A stretch of 64,000 bases of DNA, from assembly GCA_029260575.1 (NCBI GenBank), contig JAJDDB010000027.1:64501-128500 (forward strand), in the 5' to 3' direction. The notes under the pieces were generated by a model. It had not been told where the DNA came from, made no database searches, and worked only from the letters and a program-made list of their open reading frames with translations. The position numbers and the translations under genes were made by a program. This DNA is from Phycisphaerales bacterium (GTDB taxonomy: Bacteria > Planctomycetota > Phycisphaerae > Phycisphaerales > SM1A02). The first letter of the stretch is position 1. Each line of letters starts with the position of its first letter. Below, one piece after another: positions 1 through 10,687 of this stretch.

Positions 1-30
1 CCTTCAACTGCGATCAACGAAAGCGCCCTT

Positions 31-1431
31 GTGCCCTCCACTTCCCGTACCAGCGACATCGTTATTGTCTCCAACCGGCTGCCGGTACATCGCGTAAACA
101 CCAGCACAGGTGATGCGTGGGAGACCAGCCCGGGTGGACTTGTCTCTGCGCTCACGCCGATTCTTCAAAAACGACCCAGTTCATGGATCGGATGGGCCGG
201 CAATGCCGGGGATGCACCGACGCCATTCAAGCATGACCGCATTACGAATCTTCCCGTTGCTCTGTCGGCAGACGAAGTTGAAGATTTTTATGAAGGATTT
301 TCCAACCGGACGTTGTGGCCGCTGTACCACGATGCCGTACGGACGCCGGAGTACCGCCGGCGCTGGTGGAAACCGTATGTGCAGGTCAATCGACGCTTTG
401 CCCAAGCCGCCGCCAATGCAGCAGCCGAAGGTGGAATCGTGTGGGTGCATGATTACCATCTGCAACTTGTGCCTTCGATGTTGCGAGAACTGCGTCCGGA
501 TCTTCGCCTTGGTTTCTTCCTGCACATTCCGTTCCCACCGCGTGAATTGTTCATGCAGTTGCCGTGGCGTGAATCGATTCTCGAGGGCCTGCTCGGCGCT
601 GACGTCGTCGGATTTCAAACGAGCGAAGGCGCACAGAACTTCGTGCATCTGACGCGGCGGTATACGTCGCTCAGCGGTCGACGCGATGCGCTGCAATACC
701 GTGGCCGGCATGTCCGGATCGACGCATTTCCCGTTTCGATAGACACACAGAAGTACGAATCACTCGCCACAACCGCCGAAACACAGCGGCGCGCTGAGCG
801 ATATCGCAGCAGACTCGGTAAATCAAGACGGATCATTCTTGGCGTTGACCGTCTGGACTACACCAAAGGAATCGACATCCGTCTTCGCGCGTATCAGGAT
901 CTGCTGCGCAGCGGCCGCGCCAGCCCGAATGAAGTCGCTCTTGTACAGGTCTGCGTCCCCAGCCGCGAACGGGTGCAGGAATACAAAGAACTCAAGTCCC
1001 ACATTGAACGGTTGGTCGGCGAGATCAACGGCGAATTCGGTGAACTCGGCAAGACACCGATCCACTACCTCCACCGTTCCCTGCCGATTGACGAACTTGT
1101 CGCGCTTTATCGGGCAGCCGATGTCATGCTGGTGACCCCGCTGCGTGATGGCATGAATCTTGTCGCCAAGGAGTACGTCGCGACGCGATTCGACAACACC
1201 GGCGTGCTCGTGCTCAGTGAGTTTACCGGTTCAGCCAAGGAATTGAAGTCGGCGTTACTTGTCAATCCACATGACATTGATCGGCTGGCTGATACCATCA
1301 GAAGCGCGCTTGACCAGCCTGCTGACGAACAGAGCACCCGCATGGCATCACTGCGCAGGCATATTCGCCGATTCGATGTATACCACTGGGCCGAAGCGTT
1401 TCTCTTGACATTAAACGATGACCTGTACTGA
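31..1431 (+). CDS. otsA: Trehalose-6-phosphate synthase (GT20)
   Basis: Transfers glucose from a nucleotide sugar to glucose-6-phosphate, giving trehalose-6-phosphate in the cytoplasm. The 466-residue protein is the normal family length. It opens with [10 protein letters not shown], followed by the GT20 landmarks [20 protein letters not shown], the HIPFPP loop, [11 protein letters not shown] and [13 protein letters not shown]. The start is GTG, close to the window edge, so an upstream start cannot be excluded. The gene overlaps the next one (phosphatase-GH15 fusion) by 14 bp, so synthesis and dephosphorylation are very likely translationally coupled. Trehalose normally serves as a compatible solute, which fits a marine or osmotically variable habitat (inference). 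Confidence 0.95.
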   Translation: MPSTSRTSDIVIVSNRLPVHRVNTSTGDAWETSPGGLVSALTPILQKRPSSWIGWAGNAGDAPTPFKHDRITNLPVALSADEVEDFYEGFSNRTLWPLYHDAVRTPEYRRRWWKPYVQVNRRFAQAAANAAAEGGIVWVHDYHLQLVPSMLRELRPDLRLGFFLHIPFPPRELFMQLPWRESILEGLLGADVVGFQTSEGAQNFVHLTRRYTSLSGRRDALQYRGRHVRIDAFPVSIDTQKYESLATTAETQRRAERYRSRLGKSRRIILGVDRLDYTKGIDIRLRAYQDLLRSGRASPNEVALVQVCVPSRERVQEYKELKSHIERLVGEINGEFGELGKTPIHYLHRSLPIDELVALYRAADVMLVTPLRDGMNLVAKEYVATRFDNTGVLVLSEFTGSAKELKSALLVNPHDIDRLADTIRSALDQPADEQSTRMASLRRHIRRFDVYHWAEAFLLTLNDDLY

Positions 1432-4009
1432 ACGAACGCCTGAATTTGATTGCCGACTGGAAGAGATCGCGCGCGTGCCGGTGTTGCTTGTGGCAAGCGA
1501 TTACGATGGCACGATTTCGCCAATTGTGAACAATCCTGAAGCGGCTACGCCCTATCGCGAAGCTGTCGTGGCGCTACGGTCACTTGCTGCCCTTGGGCAG
1601 ACGCATGTGGCGGTCATCTCCGGCAGAGCGCTTCGAGACCTGGCCAGGCTGACCGGCCTTCCAGAAGATGTACACCTCGTCGGCAGTCACGGCAGCGAAT
1701 ACGACCTCGATTTTGCGACAAGCCTGCCGCCGGATGTCGCAGCATTGCGTGATCGCATTCGTGGTGAACTGGCGGATGTCGCTGCGGCTTCCGCCGGGTT
1801 GACAATTGAAGAAAAACCCGCAAGTGTCGCGCTGCATTACCGCATGGCAAGTGAAGACGACGCGCAGCGCGCACTCGACAATGTGCAGGCCGGGCCGGCA
1901 TCTGTCGAAGGTGTCGTGACCAAACATGGGAAGAAAGTTGTCGAACTCGGTGTCGTTTCGACGCATAAGGGCGATGCGCTGGAGAACGTTCGCAGGCGGG
2001 TCGGCGCGTCGGCAGTCATCTTCTTCGGCGATGACAAGACAGACGAAGACGCCTTTGCCACGCTCACCGGTCCAGACGTTGCTGTCAAGGTCGGCGATGG
2101 TGAAACTGCTGCGGCATTTCGCGTCGACGGCCCGGAAGATGTCGCGCGGTTGCTTGCTCGAATCTGTGAACTGCGCACGCAATGGCTTGAACACACCAGT
2201 GCCGAGCCGATTGAACAGCACTCCATGCTCTCGGATCAACGAACGATTGCACTGGTGACATCGCGCGGCCGCATCACATGGTTGTGTGTTCCGCGGATTG
2301 ATTCCGCTGCTCTTTTTGCGGAACTTCTTGGTGGCCCGGCTGCCGGACATTTCACAATCTGTTCCGCTGATGATGCTGAACCTGCACCAACGCAGGAATA
2401 TCTCGGAGACAGCCTGGTATTGCAGACATCGTGGAAGACGTTCACTGTCACAGATTTCCTGGATGTCGCAGGCGGCAAGCCCACCCAACGCGCCGGCCGC
2501 ACAGATCTGATCCGCTCGATTCAAGGTACAGGGCGCGTGCGCATCGAATTCGCACCGCGCCTGGACTTCGGCCGCTCGCCGACCCGTATGCAAATACGAG
2601 ACGGCGGCCTCGTCGTCGAGGACACGCTTGATCCAGTCGTGCTGCGTTCGCCGGGCGTGGTATGGAAACTCATCGAAGAAGGCGCGCATCAGACAGCTCG
2701 TGCTGAATTCGAATTGACCGATCATCCGGTCGTGCTCGAGATGCGGTCGGGAACCGGATCTCTGCGCGACGGTTCAGCGGCAATTCATGATCGAATTAAT
2801 CGCTCACAGAACGTCTGGTCCTCATGGGCGCAACAACTTGTGATCCCGGATGTCCAACAGGACCGGGTTCGACGCAGTGCTCTTGTTTTGAAGGGATTGT
2901 GCTACGGCCCCACCGGCGCTATCGCAGCAGCCGGCACGACAAGTCTGCCCGAACACATGGGCGGCGTTCGCAACTGGGATTACCGTTTCTGCTGGTTGCG
3001 CGATGCGGCTTTAAGCGCGCACGCGCTGGTCAGACTCGGCAGCATCGCTGAAGCAATGCAGTATCTTGACTGGGTGCTGAGCGTCCTTGATTCCTCTGAA
3101 TGCGAATCGCCGGATCGCCTGCAGCCGTTGTATGACATCACCGGAAGACAACTCGGCCCCGAAGCAGAAATCACCGAACTGTCCGGATACCGCGGCAGTC
3201 GTCCTGTGCGCATTGGAAATGCAGCGTCCCGGCAGGTACAGCTTGATGTGTTCGGTCCGATCGTTGACCTTGTTGCAGAGTTGTTTGAACACGACGCGCC
3301 GTTGTCGACTCAACACTGGCGCTTGATTGAAGCGATGGTGCTGGCGGTTGAGAAGCGCTGGCAGGAACCGGACCACGGCATCTGGGAGATTCGCAAACCC
3401 CGCAGGCATCATGTGCATTCCAAGGTCATGTGTTGGCTGACGGTTGACCGTGCGATTCGCATTGCACACCGCTTTCTTGATCAGGACCACCAGCAGTGGA
3501 AAACGCTGCGCGATACCATTGCCGAAGATGTCCTGACCAACGGCTACAAACCAAATGTTGGAGCATTCACCGCAGCGTATGATGATATTGATCTGGACGC
3601 TGCGGCTCTGCACGTCGGGCTGACCGGATTGCTGCCGGCTGATGACCCGCGCTTTCGCAGCACGGTCGAGGCAATCGAGCGTCAGTTACTGTTGGGCCCG
3701 ACCGTCTATCGCTATCGCACAGATGACGGATTGCCCGGGTTTGAAGGCGGGTTTCACATCTGTGCCTCGTGGCTGGTTGATGCGTACATTCTGCTCGGCA
3801 GACATGACAACGCTCGGAACTTGTTTGATCAGATCTGCGCGCTTGCAGGGCCGACCGGAATGCTCAGCGAACAGTACGGCCCGCAAAGCCAACGAGCGCT
3901 CGGCAATACGCCCCAAGCCTATTCACATCTCGGCATCATCGAGAATGCGGTGAAACTTGGCGCGCTGCACGCAGACGTGAGCAATCAGCAATCGGTAATT
4001 CAACCGTAA
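1418..4009 (+). CDS. Trehalose-6-phosphate phosphatase fused to GH15 glucoamylase/trehalase-like domain
   Basis: A two-domain protein of 863 residues. Residues about 20-255 are a HAD-type trehalose-6-phosphate phosphatase: the nucleophile motif DYDGT lies near residue 30, VISGR follows, and [12 protein letters not shown] carries the metal-binding aspartates. Residues about 265-850 are a GH15 (alpha/alpha)6 hydrolase, with [29 protein letters not shown], a WEIR motif (Glu657) and LSEQYGP (Glu818), the two places where GH15 enzymes keep their catalytic acids. Both sites look intact. GH15 members include glucoamylases and trehalases; which substrate applies here cannot be read from sequence. The start overlaps otsA by 14 bp and lacks a clear Shine-Dalgarno, suggesting coupling. 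The gene converges on glyA. Confidence 0.92.
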   Translation: MTCTERTPEFDCRLEEIARVPVLLVASDYDGTISPIVNNPEAATPYREAVVALRSLAALGQTHVAVISGRALRDLARLTGLPEDVHLVGSHGSEYDLDFATSLPPDVAALRDRIRGELADVAAASAGLTIEEKPASVALHYRMASEDDAQRALDNVQAGPASVEGVVTKHGKKVVELGVVSTHKGDALENVRRRVGASAVIFFGDDKTDEDAFATLTGPDVAVKVGDGETAAAFRVDGPEDVARLLARICELRTQWLEHTSAEPIEQHSMLSDQRTIALVTSRGRITWLCVPRIDSAALFAELLGGPAAGHFTICSADDAEPAPTQEYLGDSLVLQTSWKTFTVTDFLDVAGGKPTQRAGRTDLIRSIQGTGRVRIEFAPRLDFGRSPTRMQIRDGGLVVEDTLDPVVLRSPGVVWKLIEEGAHQTARAEFELTDHPVVLEMRSGTGSLRDGSAAIHDRINRSQNVWSSWAQQLVIPDVQQDRVRRSALVLKGLCYGPTGAIAAAGTTSLPEHMGGVRNWDYRFCWLRDAALSAHALVRLGSIAEAMQYLDWVLSVLDSSECESPDRLQPLYDITGRQLGPEAEITELSGYRGSRPVRIGNAASRQVQLDVFGPIVDLVAELFEHDAPLSTQHWRLIEAMVLAVEKRWQEPDHGIWEIRKPRRHHVHSKVMCWLTVDRAIRIAHRFLDQDHQQWKTLRDTIAEDVLTNGYKPNVGAFTAAYDDIDLDAAALHVGLTGLLPADDPRFRSTVEAIERQLLLGPTVYRYRTDDGLPGFEGGFHICASWLVDAYILLGRHDNARNLFDQICALAGPTGMLSEQYGPQSQRALGNTPQAYSHLGIIENAVKLGALHADVSNQQSVIQP

Positions 4010-4042
4010 CGTCAGAATTCATCCTCAGACACTGATCTTGTG

Positions 4043-5368
4043 TTAATGCGGCAATGGATACGCGCGGCACAACTCAATGACTTCACCAGCAATGCTCTTG
4101 TGTATGGATTCGTCGCCACCGCTGCGCAAAACCTGATCGATCCAGCCGCCAATCTGTTTCATGTGCTTCTCGGTGAAGCCGCGTGTCGTTGCTGCGGGGG
4201 TTCCCAGCCGAATGCCGCTGGTCTTAAACGGCGAGCGCTGCTCCCGCGCCACCGTGTTCTTATTCACGATGATGCCGGCCTGCTCCAGCCACAGTGCTGC
4301 GTCCTTGCCGGTGAGCTCCGGGTCAAACTTCCGCAGGTCCATCAACATCAGGTGATTGTCCGTGCCGTTGGACATCAGATGATGCCCGCGATGCATCAAT
4401 TCATCAGCAAGTGTCTTTGCGTTTGTAACAATCTGTTTGGCATACGTCTTGAACGCCGGCTGCAGCGCTTCGCCGAACGCGACAGCCTTGGCTGAAATGA
4501 TGTGCATAAGCGGCCCGCCCTGCGTGCCGGGAAATACTGCCCGGTCGATCTGCTTGGCCAGTTCCTCATCATTGGTCATGATCAGCCCGCCGCGCGGGCC
4601 GCGCAGCGTTTTGTGCGTAGTGGTCGTGACGATGTGTGCGTGTGGGAAGGGCGAGGGATGCGCTCCGCCTGCACACAAGCCAGCAATATGTGCGATGTCT
4701 GCAACAAGTGTTGCGCCAACCGAATCAGCGATCGTGCGAAAGCGCTTGAAATCGATGATGCGCGGGTACGCGGAATACCCGCACATGATGATCTTCGGTT
4801 TGTGCTCTTTCGCCATTGACTCGACTGCGTCGTAATCGATGTAGCCGTAATCGTCGCGGCTCTCGTCGTACACCAACGGGTAATGCACGGGATTGAGCCA
4901 TTTGCCTGAAATGCTTACGGGCGAACCGTGCGTCAGGTGTCCACCATCTGACAACACGACACTGAGAATAGTGTCACCGGGATTCAGCAACGCGTAATAG
5001 ACTGCGAGATTGGCGTTAGCACCACTGTGCGCCTGCACGTTGGCGAATGTACAATTGAACAATTTGCATGCGCGATCGATCGCAAGTTGCTCAGCTCGAT
5101 CATGGTTGACGCAGCCGCTGTAGTATCGCTTGCCGGGATATCCCTCAGCGTACTTGTTGGTCATGCACGAACCCATCGTGTGCATCACTGCAGGGCTGAC
5201 GTGGTTCTCACTGGCGATCAATTCGATCGTCTGCGCCTGACGGGCCGCTTCATCAGCGAGCACGGATGCAATCTCCGGATCATGATCGCGCAGCAGGTTC
5301 AGAAGGCCGGTCGAAACGGAATCCATCGGCGGGGCGCCGGTCGGAGCATTGGTCGTCGTTGGTGTCAT
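4043..5368 (-). CDS. glyA: Serine hydroxymethyltransferase
   Basis: PLP enzyme interconverting serine and glycine while loading methylene-tetrahydrofolate, the main one-carbon source for purine, thymidylate and methionine synthesis. The 441-residue protein shows the family hallmarks: [13 protein letters not shown] near the N-terminus, [13 protein letters not shown], a [10 protein letters not shown] segment, and [11 protein letters not shown], which contains the PLP-binding lysine. The start is ATG after a short Thr/Pro-rich leader, slightly longer than in E. coli GlyA. It stands alone and converges with the trehalose genes 33 bp away. No riboswitch-like structure is obvious upstream. Confidence 0.97.
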   Translation of the reverse strand: MTPTTTNAPTGAPPMDSVSTGLLNLLRDHDPEIASVLADEAARQAQTIELIASENHVSPAVMHTMGSCMTNKYAEGYPGKRYYSGCVNHDRAEQLAIDRACKLFNCTFANVQAHSGANANLAVYYALLNPGDTILSVVLSDGGHLTHGSPVSISGKWLNPVHYPLVYDESRDDYGYIDYDAVESMAKEHKPKIIMCGYSAYPRIIDFKRFRTIADSVGATLVADIAHIAGLCAGGAHPSPFPHAHIVTTTTHKTLRGPRGGLIMTNDEELAKQIDRAVFPGTQGGPLMHIISAKAVAFGEALQPAFKTYAKQIVTNAKTLADELMHRGHHLMSNGTDNHLMLMDLRKFDPELTGKDAALWLEQAGIIVNKNTVAREQRSPFKTSGIRLGTPAATTRGFTEKHMKQIGGWIDQVLRSGGDESIHKSIAGEVIELCRAYPLPH

Positions 5369-5441
5369 GGCGACAGTTTAGCGGCCGATCTCGACACCGT
5401 TGCGCTCGCCTCGTTCAGACAGTTCAATTCCACCATTGCCG

Positions 5442-6656
5442 CTACAACGTTGCCAACGGACCGAAGAACGCCTGCATCCCCCAGAACAGAGCCGCCCATG
5501 CAATCAGAATCGCCACCACTGCAAACAGCGGCGCAATGATCCACCCCCGCGGGATTTTCATATACCGCCCGATCGCCACGGCCCACCACAGCACCACCAG
5601 CACGCCGGTCAGCAGCGCAACAATGCTGCCGAACCGCAGCACGTGATCCTGCACTGATGGAACGATCGCAATGCTCAACAGTGCAAGCAGACCGAGAACG
5701 ACAACGAGCGCGGGAATGATGACTGAATACGCCGCCACACGCCACACGTGCCGCCACTGCACTTTCGCCTTGCGCCGCGACATCGGCAGCAACACAAACT
5801 CAATCGGTATCAGCACGATCAGGATGATTCCCATTACTATTCCGGAACGCACAACATCCATCGTCGGCCCTGGGTTGACCGTCGAGCCGGTCAGCATCAT
5901 CGCATCCATCAGAAGTACTGAATGTAGATCAGCCGGCGCAGGATACTGCCGCACGCCGAACATCGGCCAGCGAATGCTCCCGAATGATCGACTTCGCCAT
6001 GGCGTGAATACTGCTTCCGCAATTGCCCGCCACACCGGTTGCTGCATTGTGGGTATCTGTCCCTGCGCTGCCTGCAACGCCGGCAAGCGCAGACGCACAT
6101 TCGCCAGTTCATCGTCACGTTGCTGCTCGGTGGTGATGAAATTGGCAATGTATGAATCTGTCTCTGCCGGTTCGCCGTTCTCAAACGTCATCGCTTCGAG
6201 ATCTGCGATGTATTGCGTAGTTTGCGCCAACTGCGATCGCAGGATGATTCCGTGATTGGCGGTTTCAGCTTCAATCAATGTTCGCACCCGAACCGCAACC
6301 GCAGCCTGTTCGATCACGAAACAGACGCTCAGCATCAGCAGCAGAAATGCCCAGAACAGAACAATGCGCCGCCAGCGCACTGCGTGGGCCATCGTGAGCC
6401 GTTTCCAGAAACCCCACGGCCACAGCGCCCGCATCAACGTCCCGAAACACGAACACAGCACCTTCCACCAACCGCGCGCGAACTCCACACACCACAGCGG
6501 CTCGAACTTCTCCGGCACGAGCAGTTCCGCCCAGCGGTAGTCCAGCCCGCATTCAGCGCACCGCCCTTCCAGTGCGCATGATTCTGTCCACTGCGCCATC
6601 ACACCCCGCTGGTCATACCCGCAGCGAGGACACGAAACCTTTGCATCGGACAGCAT
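5442..6656 (-). CDS. Zinc-ribbon membrane protein, tandem paralogue 1
   Basis: Function unknown. The N-terminus carries a four-cysteine zinc ribbon (CPRCGYDQRG then CAECGLDYRW), followed by a first transmembrane segment near residue 85 and a C-terminal half with about four hydrophobic helices. This architecture recurs in Phycisphaerae. The chosen ATG has GGGAG eight bases upstream; an in-frame ATG at 6683 would give a TGATG overlap with the stop of the upstream paralogue and is the alternative. The two genes are clearly one operon. The first ~55 residues are nearly identical to the neighbour, whereas the rest is only moderately similar (see findings). Confidence 0.8.
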   Translation of the reverse strand: MLSDAKVSCPRCGYDQRGVMAQWTESCALEGRCAECGLDYRWAELLVPEKFEPLWCVEFARGWWKVLCSCFGTLMRALWPWGFWKRLTMAHAVRWRRIVLFWAFLLLMLSVCFVIEQAAVAVRVRTLIEAETANHGIILRSQLAQTTQYIADLEAMTFENGEPAETDSYIANFITTEQQRDDELANVRLRLPALQAAQGQIPTMQQPVWRAIAEAVFTPWRSRSFGSIRWPMFGVRQYPAPADLHSVLLMDAMMLTGSTVNPGPTMDVVRSGIVMGIILIVLIPIEFVLLPMSRRKAKVQWRHVWRVAAYSVIIPALVVVLGLLALLSIAIVPSVQDHVLRFGSIVALLTGVLVVLWWAVAIGRYMKIPRGWIIAPLFAVVAILIAWAALFWGMQAFFGPLATL

Positions 6657-6682
6657 GATGTTGACTCCCGGATGCTGTTGCA

Positions 6683-7894
6683 TCAAACGCTCTGTAGCAA
6701 TGCTCCCAGCAAACCGGTAACTGCCCCGACGGCGAGAACGCTGAGCACCGAGAACAGCACGACGATCGCCCAGCCGTGCGGCATTCGCAGGTAACGCCTG
6801 ATCGCCACCGCCCACGACACTGTGATCGCAACGGTCGGCAAGAATCCCGCAACCAAAAGGTACGTCGTGATCCGATCGAGGCTGCCCGGAATCAGGAACA
6901 CTACCATCGCTGCAAGAAACAGAATGAAAACTAGCGACAAAGCCACACACGATGTGTACACCGCAACGCGCCAGATATGCCGCCAGCGAACCTTCGCGCG
7001 ACGTCGGGAGACCGGCAGCAGGATAAATGCAAGTGGAATACACACCGCAAGCGTCACTGCAAGACCGAGATACAGAGCGCTGGGTACGACGAACGGAATC
7101 GGATCAAATTTCCAGGTCGGCACGTTCTGCACATACTGAGCGACGAATTCGTGATAGATGCTCGGCGATGGATACGCGTCCGTCCCAAACACACCAACAT
7201 CGATCGACCCGGACGTGAGAGAACTCGTGGGCTTGCACGTCGCTTCGTAAATCATCAGATGCAGCGGGTAGTTGATTCTGGGCGCGATGTCCTCCGTGGT
7301 CTTTAGAGTCGCGAGAGTGCGTCGCGCGCGTGCAAGGCGCGCTTCACGCTGTTCCTTTGAGGAATACCACCCTTCGGAGTTGTCGAGTATTGATTCGAGG
7401 TTCGCGATCTGGGTTTCATGGAGGACTATGGCCTCCTCTTTGGTCGGATACTCATCCTCGATTTGCTGTGCAACAATCATTCGAACCCGCACTGCGACCG
7501 CCGTTTGTTCCAACACGTAGGCAAGTCCGAACAGCGCCACCATGAACAGCACCAGAACCGCAAGCCGCAGCCAGCGCACATCGTGGCTCATATTTAACTG
7601 TTTCCAGAATCTCCACGGCCACAACGCGCGCCACAACGTACCGAAACACGAACGCAGCACTTTGCAGCGGCCTCGCGCGAATTCCACGCACCACAGCGGC
7701 TCGAACTTCTCCGGCACGAGTAGTTCCGCCCAGCGGTAGTCCAGCCCGCATTCAGCGCACCGCCCTTCCAGTGCGCATGATTCCGTCCACTGCGCCATCA
7801 CCCCCCGCTGGTCATACCCGCAGCGCGGGCAGCGGGCAGCGTGGGTTTCGGCGCTCTGTAGATTGTCATCTGACCCCATCACAACGATGATCAT
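6683..7894 (-). CDS. Zinc-ribbon membrane protein, tandem paralogue 2
   Basis: A 403-residue paralogue of the next gene downstream, with the same order: zinc ribbon (CPRCGYDQRG / CAECGLDY) at residues ~20-50, a TM helix near residue 100, a soluble periplasmic-type loop, and several TM helices at the C-terminus ending in a GALLQSV tail. A conserved PVSRRRAKVRWRHIWR segment sits between the last helices in both copies. Start ATG at 7894; MGSDD at 7879 is possible. It precedes the second copy with overlapping stop and start. No enzymatic motif is visible; a membrane sensor or scaffold role would be a guess. Confidence 0.8.
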   Translation of the reverse strand: MIIVVMGSDDNLQSAETHAARCPRCGYDQRGVMAQWTESCALEGRCAECGLDYRWAELLVPEKFEPLWCVEFARGRCKVLRSCFGTLWRALWPWRFWKQLNMSHDVRWLRLAVLVLFMVALFGLAYVLEQTAVAVRVRMIVAQQIEDEYPTKEEAIVLHETQIANLESILDNSEGWYSSKEQREARLARARRTLATLKTTEDIAPRINYPLHLMIYEATCKPTSSLTSGSIDVGVFGTDAYPSPSIYHEFVAQYVQNVPTWKFDPIPFVVPSALYLGLAVTLAVCIPLAFILLPVSRRRAKVRWRHIWRVAVYTSCVALSLVFILFLAAMVVFLIPGSLDRITTYLLVAGFLPTVAITVSWAVAIRRYLRMPHGWAIVVLFSVLSVLAVGAVTGLLGALLQSV

Positions 7895-8008
7895 ACGAGA
7901 TCACCAACCCGCTACTTGAAATCACTGCGGAAACGCAACACCCTCCAACAATGAGTATTCCGTACCCACCTGCTTGCGTCTTTGCCTTGAACCGCGTCCA
8001 ATTCACGC

Positions 8009-9553
8009 ATGAAGCAATTGCTCACCCTGATTCTCTGCGCGATCACACTTTCACAATTCAGTTGCGGCAACACCACCACGCCGATCATTATCGATGGCAG
8101 CTTCAACGACTGGAATGCAGTCGCCGATACTGTTACGGACCCGATCGATGATGCTGCGCCGGATGCGTTTGCGGATTTTCGATCGGTACGCGCAACTGCT
8201 GATAACGAATTTGTTCACCTGCTGGTAGACTTCGGTCGGCCGGTCAACATTCAACGGCTCACCGGCACAGCGATCATCGCTCTTGATGTCGATGGTAATC
8301 CGAATACAGGCGACGAGATGCACGGCCTCGCCGGCGTGGATGTCACGGTAACACTTACTGCACCGAACGCCCGCCGCCAGAATCTGCGCGGCATGGGCAT
8401 CGGCGTCGCTTCCACAACATTCACCCCAACGCCCGAACAAGCACACGCACCATCGGGCATGATCAGTCCATACGACATCGGCTTCACATTCGGCCCGACC
8501 TATCAGTCTGATGTGGTTGAATTCCGCATGCGCCGGGGCAGTGAGATTCCGCACTCTCCGATACTGTTCGCAAATACTCGGTTCAGTGCCGTCGTCGCAG
8601 CATTTGACTCCGATCGCGCCGTACTGGACACGGCCGGCCCTATCACGGTCGATTTGCCGCCGCTTGTTTCACCACAACCTGCGACTGCGTTGATTGTCCC
8701 CCGCGCTCCTGATGCTTTACGTGTCGTTTCGTGGAATGTGGAGTTCAGCGCGCTCCTGCGCCAGCCGGACCACTTCGTGCCCGTGCTTCGCGCGCTGAAG
8801 CCGGATGTGCTGCTGCTTCAGGAGTTGGATCAGAAAACAACCAGCGCTCAACTGACCGCTTTCCTCAATGAACATCTCGGCGATGCTCGCACCACCTGGA
8901 CCGCTCTTGTCGGTGCAGGTGGAGGCAACCTTCGCAGCGGTGTTGCTTCTCGGCTTCCGATGACGCCTGCACCTAACCTGCACCGCCTTGAGTATCGCGA
9001 TCGGCCGGACCGAACAATTCGGCATGCTTCAGCACATATCACGTTCCACGATCGAACAATTCTCGTCACTTCGCTGCACCTGCGCTGCTGCGGCGATGCT
9101 GAAAGTTATGAAGAAGAAGTTCGGCTCATGGAAGTTGATGTGCTCGGCGAAGCGCTTCGTGCATCTATAGCGGACAGCTCGGCTGACGGACTCATTCTCG
9201 GCGGCGATTTCAATCTCGTCGGCGGCAGGGCTCCTCTTGACAATCTCGCCCAGCAGCTCGACATCGACGGGAGCGATCTGACAACGGCCCAGCCGATGAA
9301 GCTGGATGGACGCAGCAACGCCACATGGGCCGACACCGAACAGGCGTTCGTCCCCGGCCGGCTCGATTACATTCAGTATTCCGATGCTTCGCTACGCGCA
9401 GAGCGAGCATTCGTCTTTGACGCTGCGGATATTCACCCACACGCTGCGAGCGATTTGGGTTTTCACTTTGACAGCACCGCCAAGGCATCTGATCATCTTC
9501 CCGTAGTTGTGGATTTTTCATGGACCAAACACAGCACAGCACAGTCGAAATGA
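8009..9553 (+). CDS. Lipoprotein with CBM9/DOMON-like domain and endonuclease/exonuclease/phosphatase domain
   Basis: A 514-residue exported protein. Residues 1-20 are a signal peptide ending in a lipobox (QFSC), so it is probably lipid-anchored. Residues ~25-220 begin IIIDGSFNDWNAV and resemble the DOMON/CBM9-type beta-sandwich found beside sugar-active or surface proteins. Residues ~235-505 are an EEP (DNase I/sphingomyelinase-fold) domain: VVSWNVEF, LLLQELDQ with the metal-binding Glu, LGGDFNLVGG, and SDHLPVVVDF with the terminal Asp-His pair. The catalytic set appears complete. The substrate could be a phosphodiester lipid, nucleic acid or inositol phosphate. It is followed by a membrane gene overlapping it by 4 bp (ATGA). 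Confidence 0.85.
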   Translation: MKQLLTLILCAITLSQFSCGNTTTPIIIDGSFNDWNAVADTVTDPIDDAAPDAFADFRSVRATADNEFVHLLVDFGRPVNIQRLTGTAIIALDVDGNPNTGDEMHGLAGVDVTVTLTAPNARRQNLRGMGIGVASTTFTPTPEQAHAPSGMISPYDIGFTFGPTYQSDVVEFRMRRGSEIPHSPILFANTRFSAVVAAFDSDRAVLDTAGPITVDLPPLVSPQPATALIVPRAPDALRVVSWNVEFSALLRQPDHFVPVLRALKPDVLLLQELDQKTTSAQLTAFLNEHLGDARTTWTALVGAGGGNLRSGVASRLPMTPAPNLHRLEYRDRPDRTIRHASAHITFHDRTILVTSLHLRCCGDAESYEEEVRLMEVDVLGEALRASIADSSADGLILGGDFNLVGGRAPLDNLAQQLDIDGSDLTTAQPMKLDGRSNATWADTEQAFVPGRLDYIQYSDASLRAERAFVFDAADIHPHAASDLGFHFDSTAKASDHLPVVVDFSWTKHSTAQSK

Positions 9554-10164
9554 GTCGAACCTGCAGGCATGCCGGTCAGCATCTGCGCCGCGGCTCAATT
9601 ACGATATGGAATGTTGTCGCGCTGCTGGTCATTATCCTCGGCGGCCTCGCAACACTCGCAGCCGGTCAGTTGTATCTGCACGCGTGGGCGGACTCTGGAA
9701 TCCATGTCCCCGTTGGCGGTCGGTACAAAGTCGAACTGCCCTATGGCACATCACTGGTGTATTACGAATCAAGCCAGGAAGTGCCGCAGCGTATACCGCT
9801 CCTGAAAGTGCTTGATGCATACGGCGCATATGCAAAGGTCCAACCGATTCGCGATCTGGAATCAAACAATTTTCGCATGATGTTGACCGGCTGGTCCGGC
9901 AGGGCAACGCACACAATTGAAATCGATGAAGAAGGAACATTCACCGTCAGTTGTTCGCCTGCTGACTACTTCTCGAATGAAGATGTACCCGCTGACGATC
10001 GCGTGGCTTTGTTCAAAGAACCCAATGCACTGGAAGAAGCGCACGCAACGTACAAATTGATCCTCATCGTCGGCGCTACGATTACCGCGGTGCTCGCATT
10101 TGCGTGTTACGGCATGCACTTTACCGCAATACGAAGAAAGGCTGCCCATGATCACGACGCGTAA
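9550..10164 (+). CDS. Conserved hypothetical membrane protein
   Basis: About 204 residues from the ATG at 9550, whose ATGA overlaps the stop of the EEP gene; an in-frame ATG at 9520 is also possible. There is one TM helix near the N-terminus (IWNVVALLVIILGGLATLAAG), an extracytoplasmic beta-rich middle of about 120 residues, and a second TM helix near the C-terminus (LIVGATITAVLAFACYG) followed by a short basic tail. I do not recognise the family. Tight packing between the EEP lipoprotein and the alkyltransferase gene suggests a three-gene transcript. Confidence 0.75.
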   Translation: MSRTCRHAGQHLRRGSITIWNVVALLVIILGGLATLAAGQLYLHAWADSGIHVPVGGRYKVELPYGTSLVYYESSQEVPQRIPLLKVLDAYGAYAKVQPIRDLESNNFRMMLTGWSGRATHTIEIDEEGTFTVSCSPADYFSNEDVPADDRVALFKEPNALEEAHATYKLILIVGATITAVLAFACYGMHFTAIRRKAAHDHDA

Positions 10165-10681
10165 GCCAGTGACGATAACGGAAGTCTTCCAACGATACCG
10201 CGCGCTCGACAACGCGCTCGGCCGATTTATTGTTGCTGAGCAGACCGATGGTTCGCTTCGGTCATTTTGGATTGATGATGACGATGCGCATGACACTGCT
10301 GATGTGCGCGAAGACACGAAGTGGAACAACGCCTTGTTCGAACAGCTTGATCGCTACTTTGCAGGCGAAACGATACGGTTCAGCGCGCCGACGCCGCCCG
10401 GCCCGCCATTCTTTGAGCGCTGCTGGGAAGTGTGCAGGCGCATCAAGCGGGGCACGACGATCAGCTACGGCGAGCTTGCTGCGAGAGCCGGTTCGCCGAC
10501 AGCAAGTCGCGCCGCCGGCCAATCCATGCGCCGCAACCCCCTGCCGATCATCGTGCCGTGCCATCGAGTAGTGAGTTCCACAGGTTCGCTACACGGCTTC
10601 GCAGGCAAGACCGACCCCGACTGCGCCGCACTCCAGCGCAAGAAGATGTTGTTGGAGTTGGAGCGAGATGATATGCAATAA
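10148..10681 (+). CDS. Methylated-DNA-[protein]-cysteine S-methyltransferase
   Basis: Suicide DNA-repair protein that moves the alkyl group from O6-alkylguanine (and O4-alkylthymine) onto its own cysteine. The C-terminal domain is unmistakable: FERCWEVCRRIKRG, TISYGELAARAGSPTASRAAGQ (helix-turn-helix with the arginine finger region), and the acceptor PCHRV with Cys138, then GSLHGFAGK. The ~80-residue N-terminal domain is divergent. Start ATG at 10148 has AAAGG six bases upstream and lies inside the end of the preceding gene (17-bp overlap); this gives 177 residues, typical for Ogt-type proteins without an Ada regulatory domain. Confidence 0.93.
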   Translation: MITTRKPVTITEVFQRYRALDNALGRFIVAEQTDGSLRSFWIDDDDAHDTADVREDTKWNNALFEQLDRYFAGETIRFSAPTPPGPPFFERCWEVCRRIKRGTTISYGELAARAGSPTASRAAGQSMRRNPLPIIVPCHRVVSSTGSLHGFAGKTDPDCAALQRKKMLLELERDDMQ

Positions 10682-10687
10682 ACGTGG

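Noticed and set aside
1580-2725. Long minus-strand ORF opposite the phosphatase-GH15 gene
   Set aside because: Antisense shadow; Cys/Arg-rich translation with no domain, while the plus strand encodes intact catalytic motifs.
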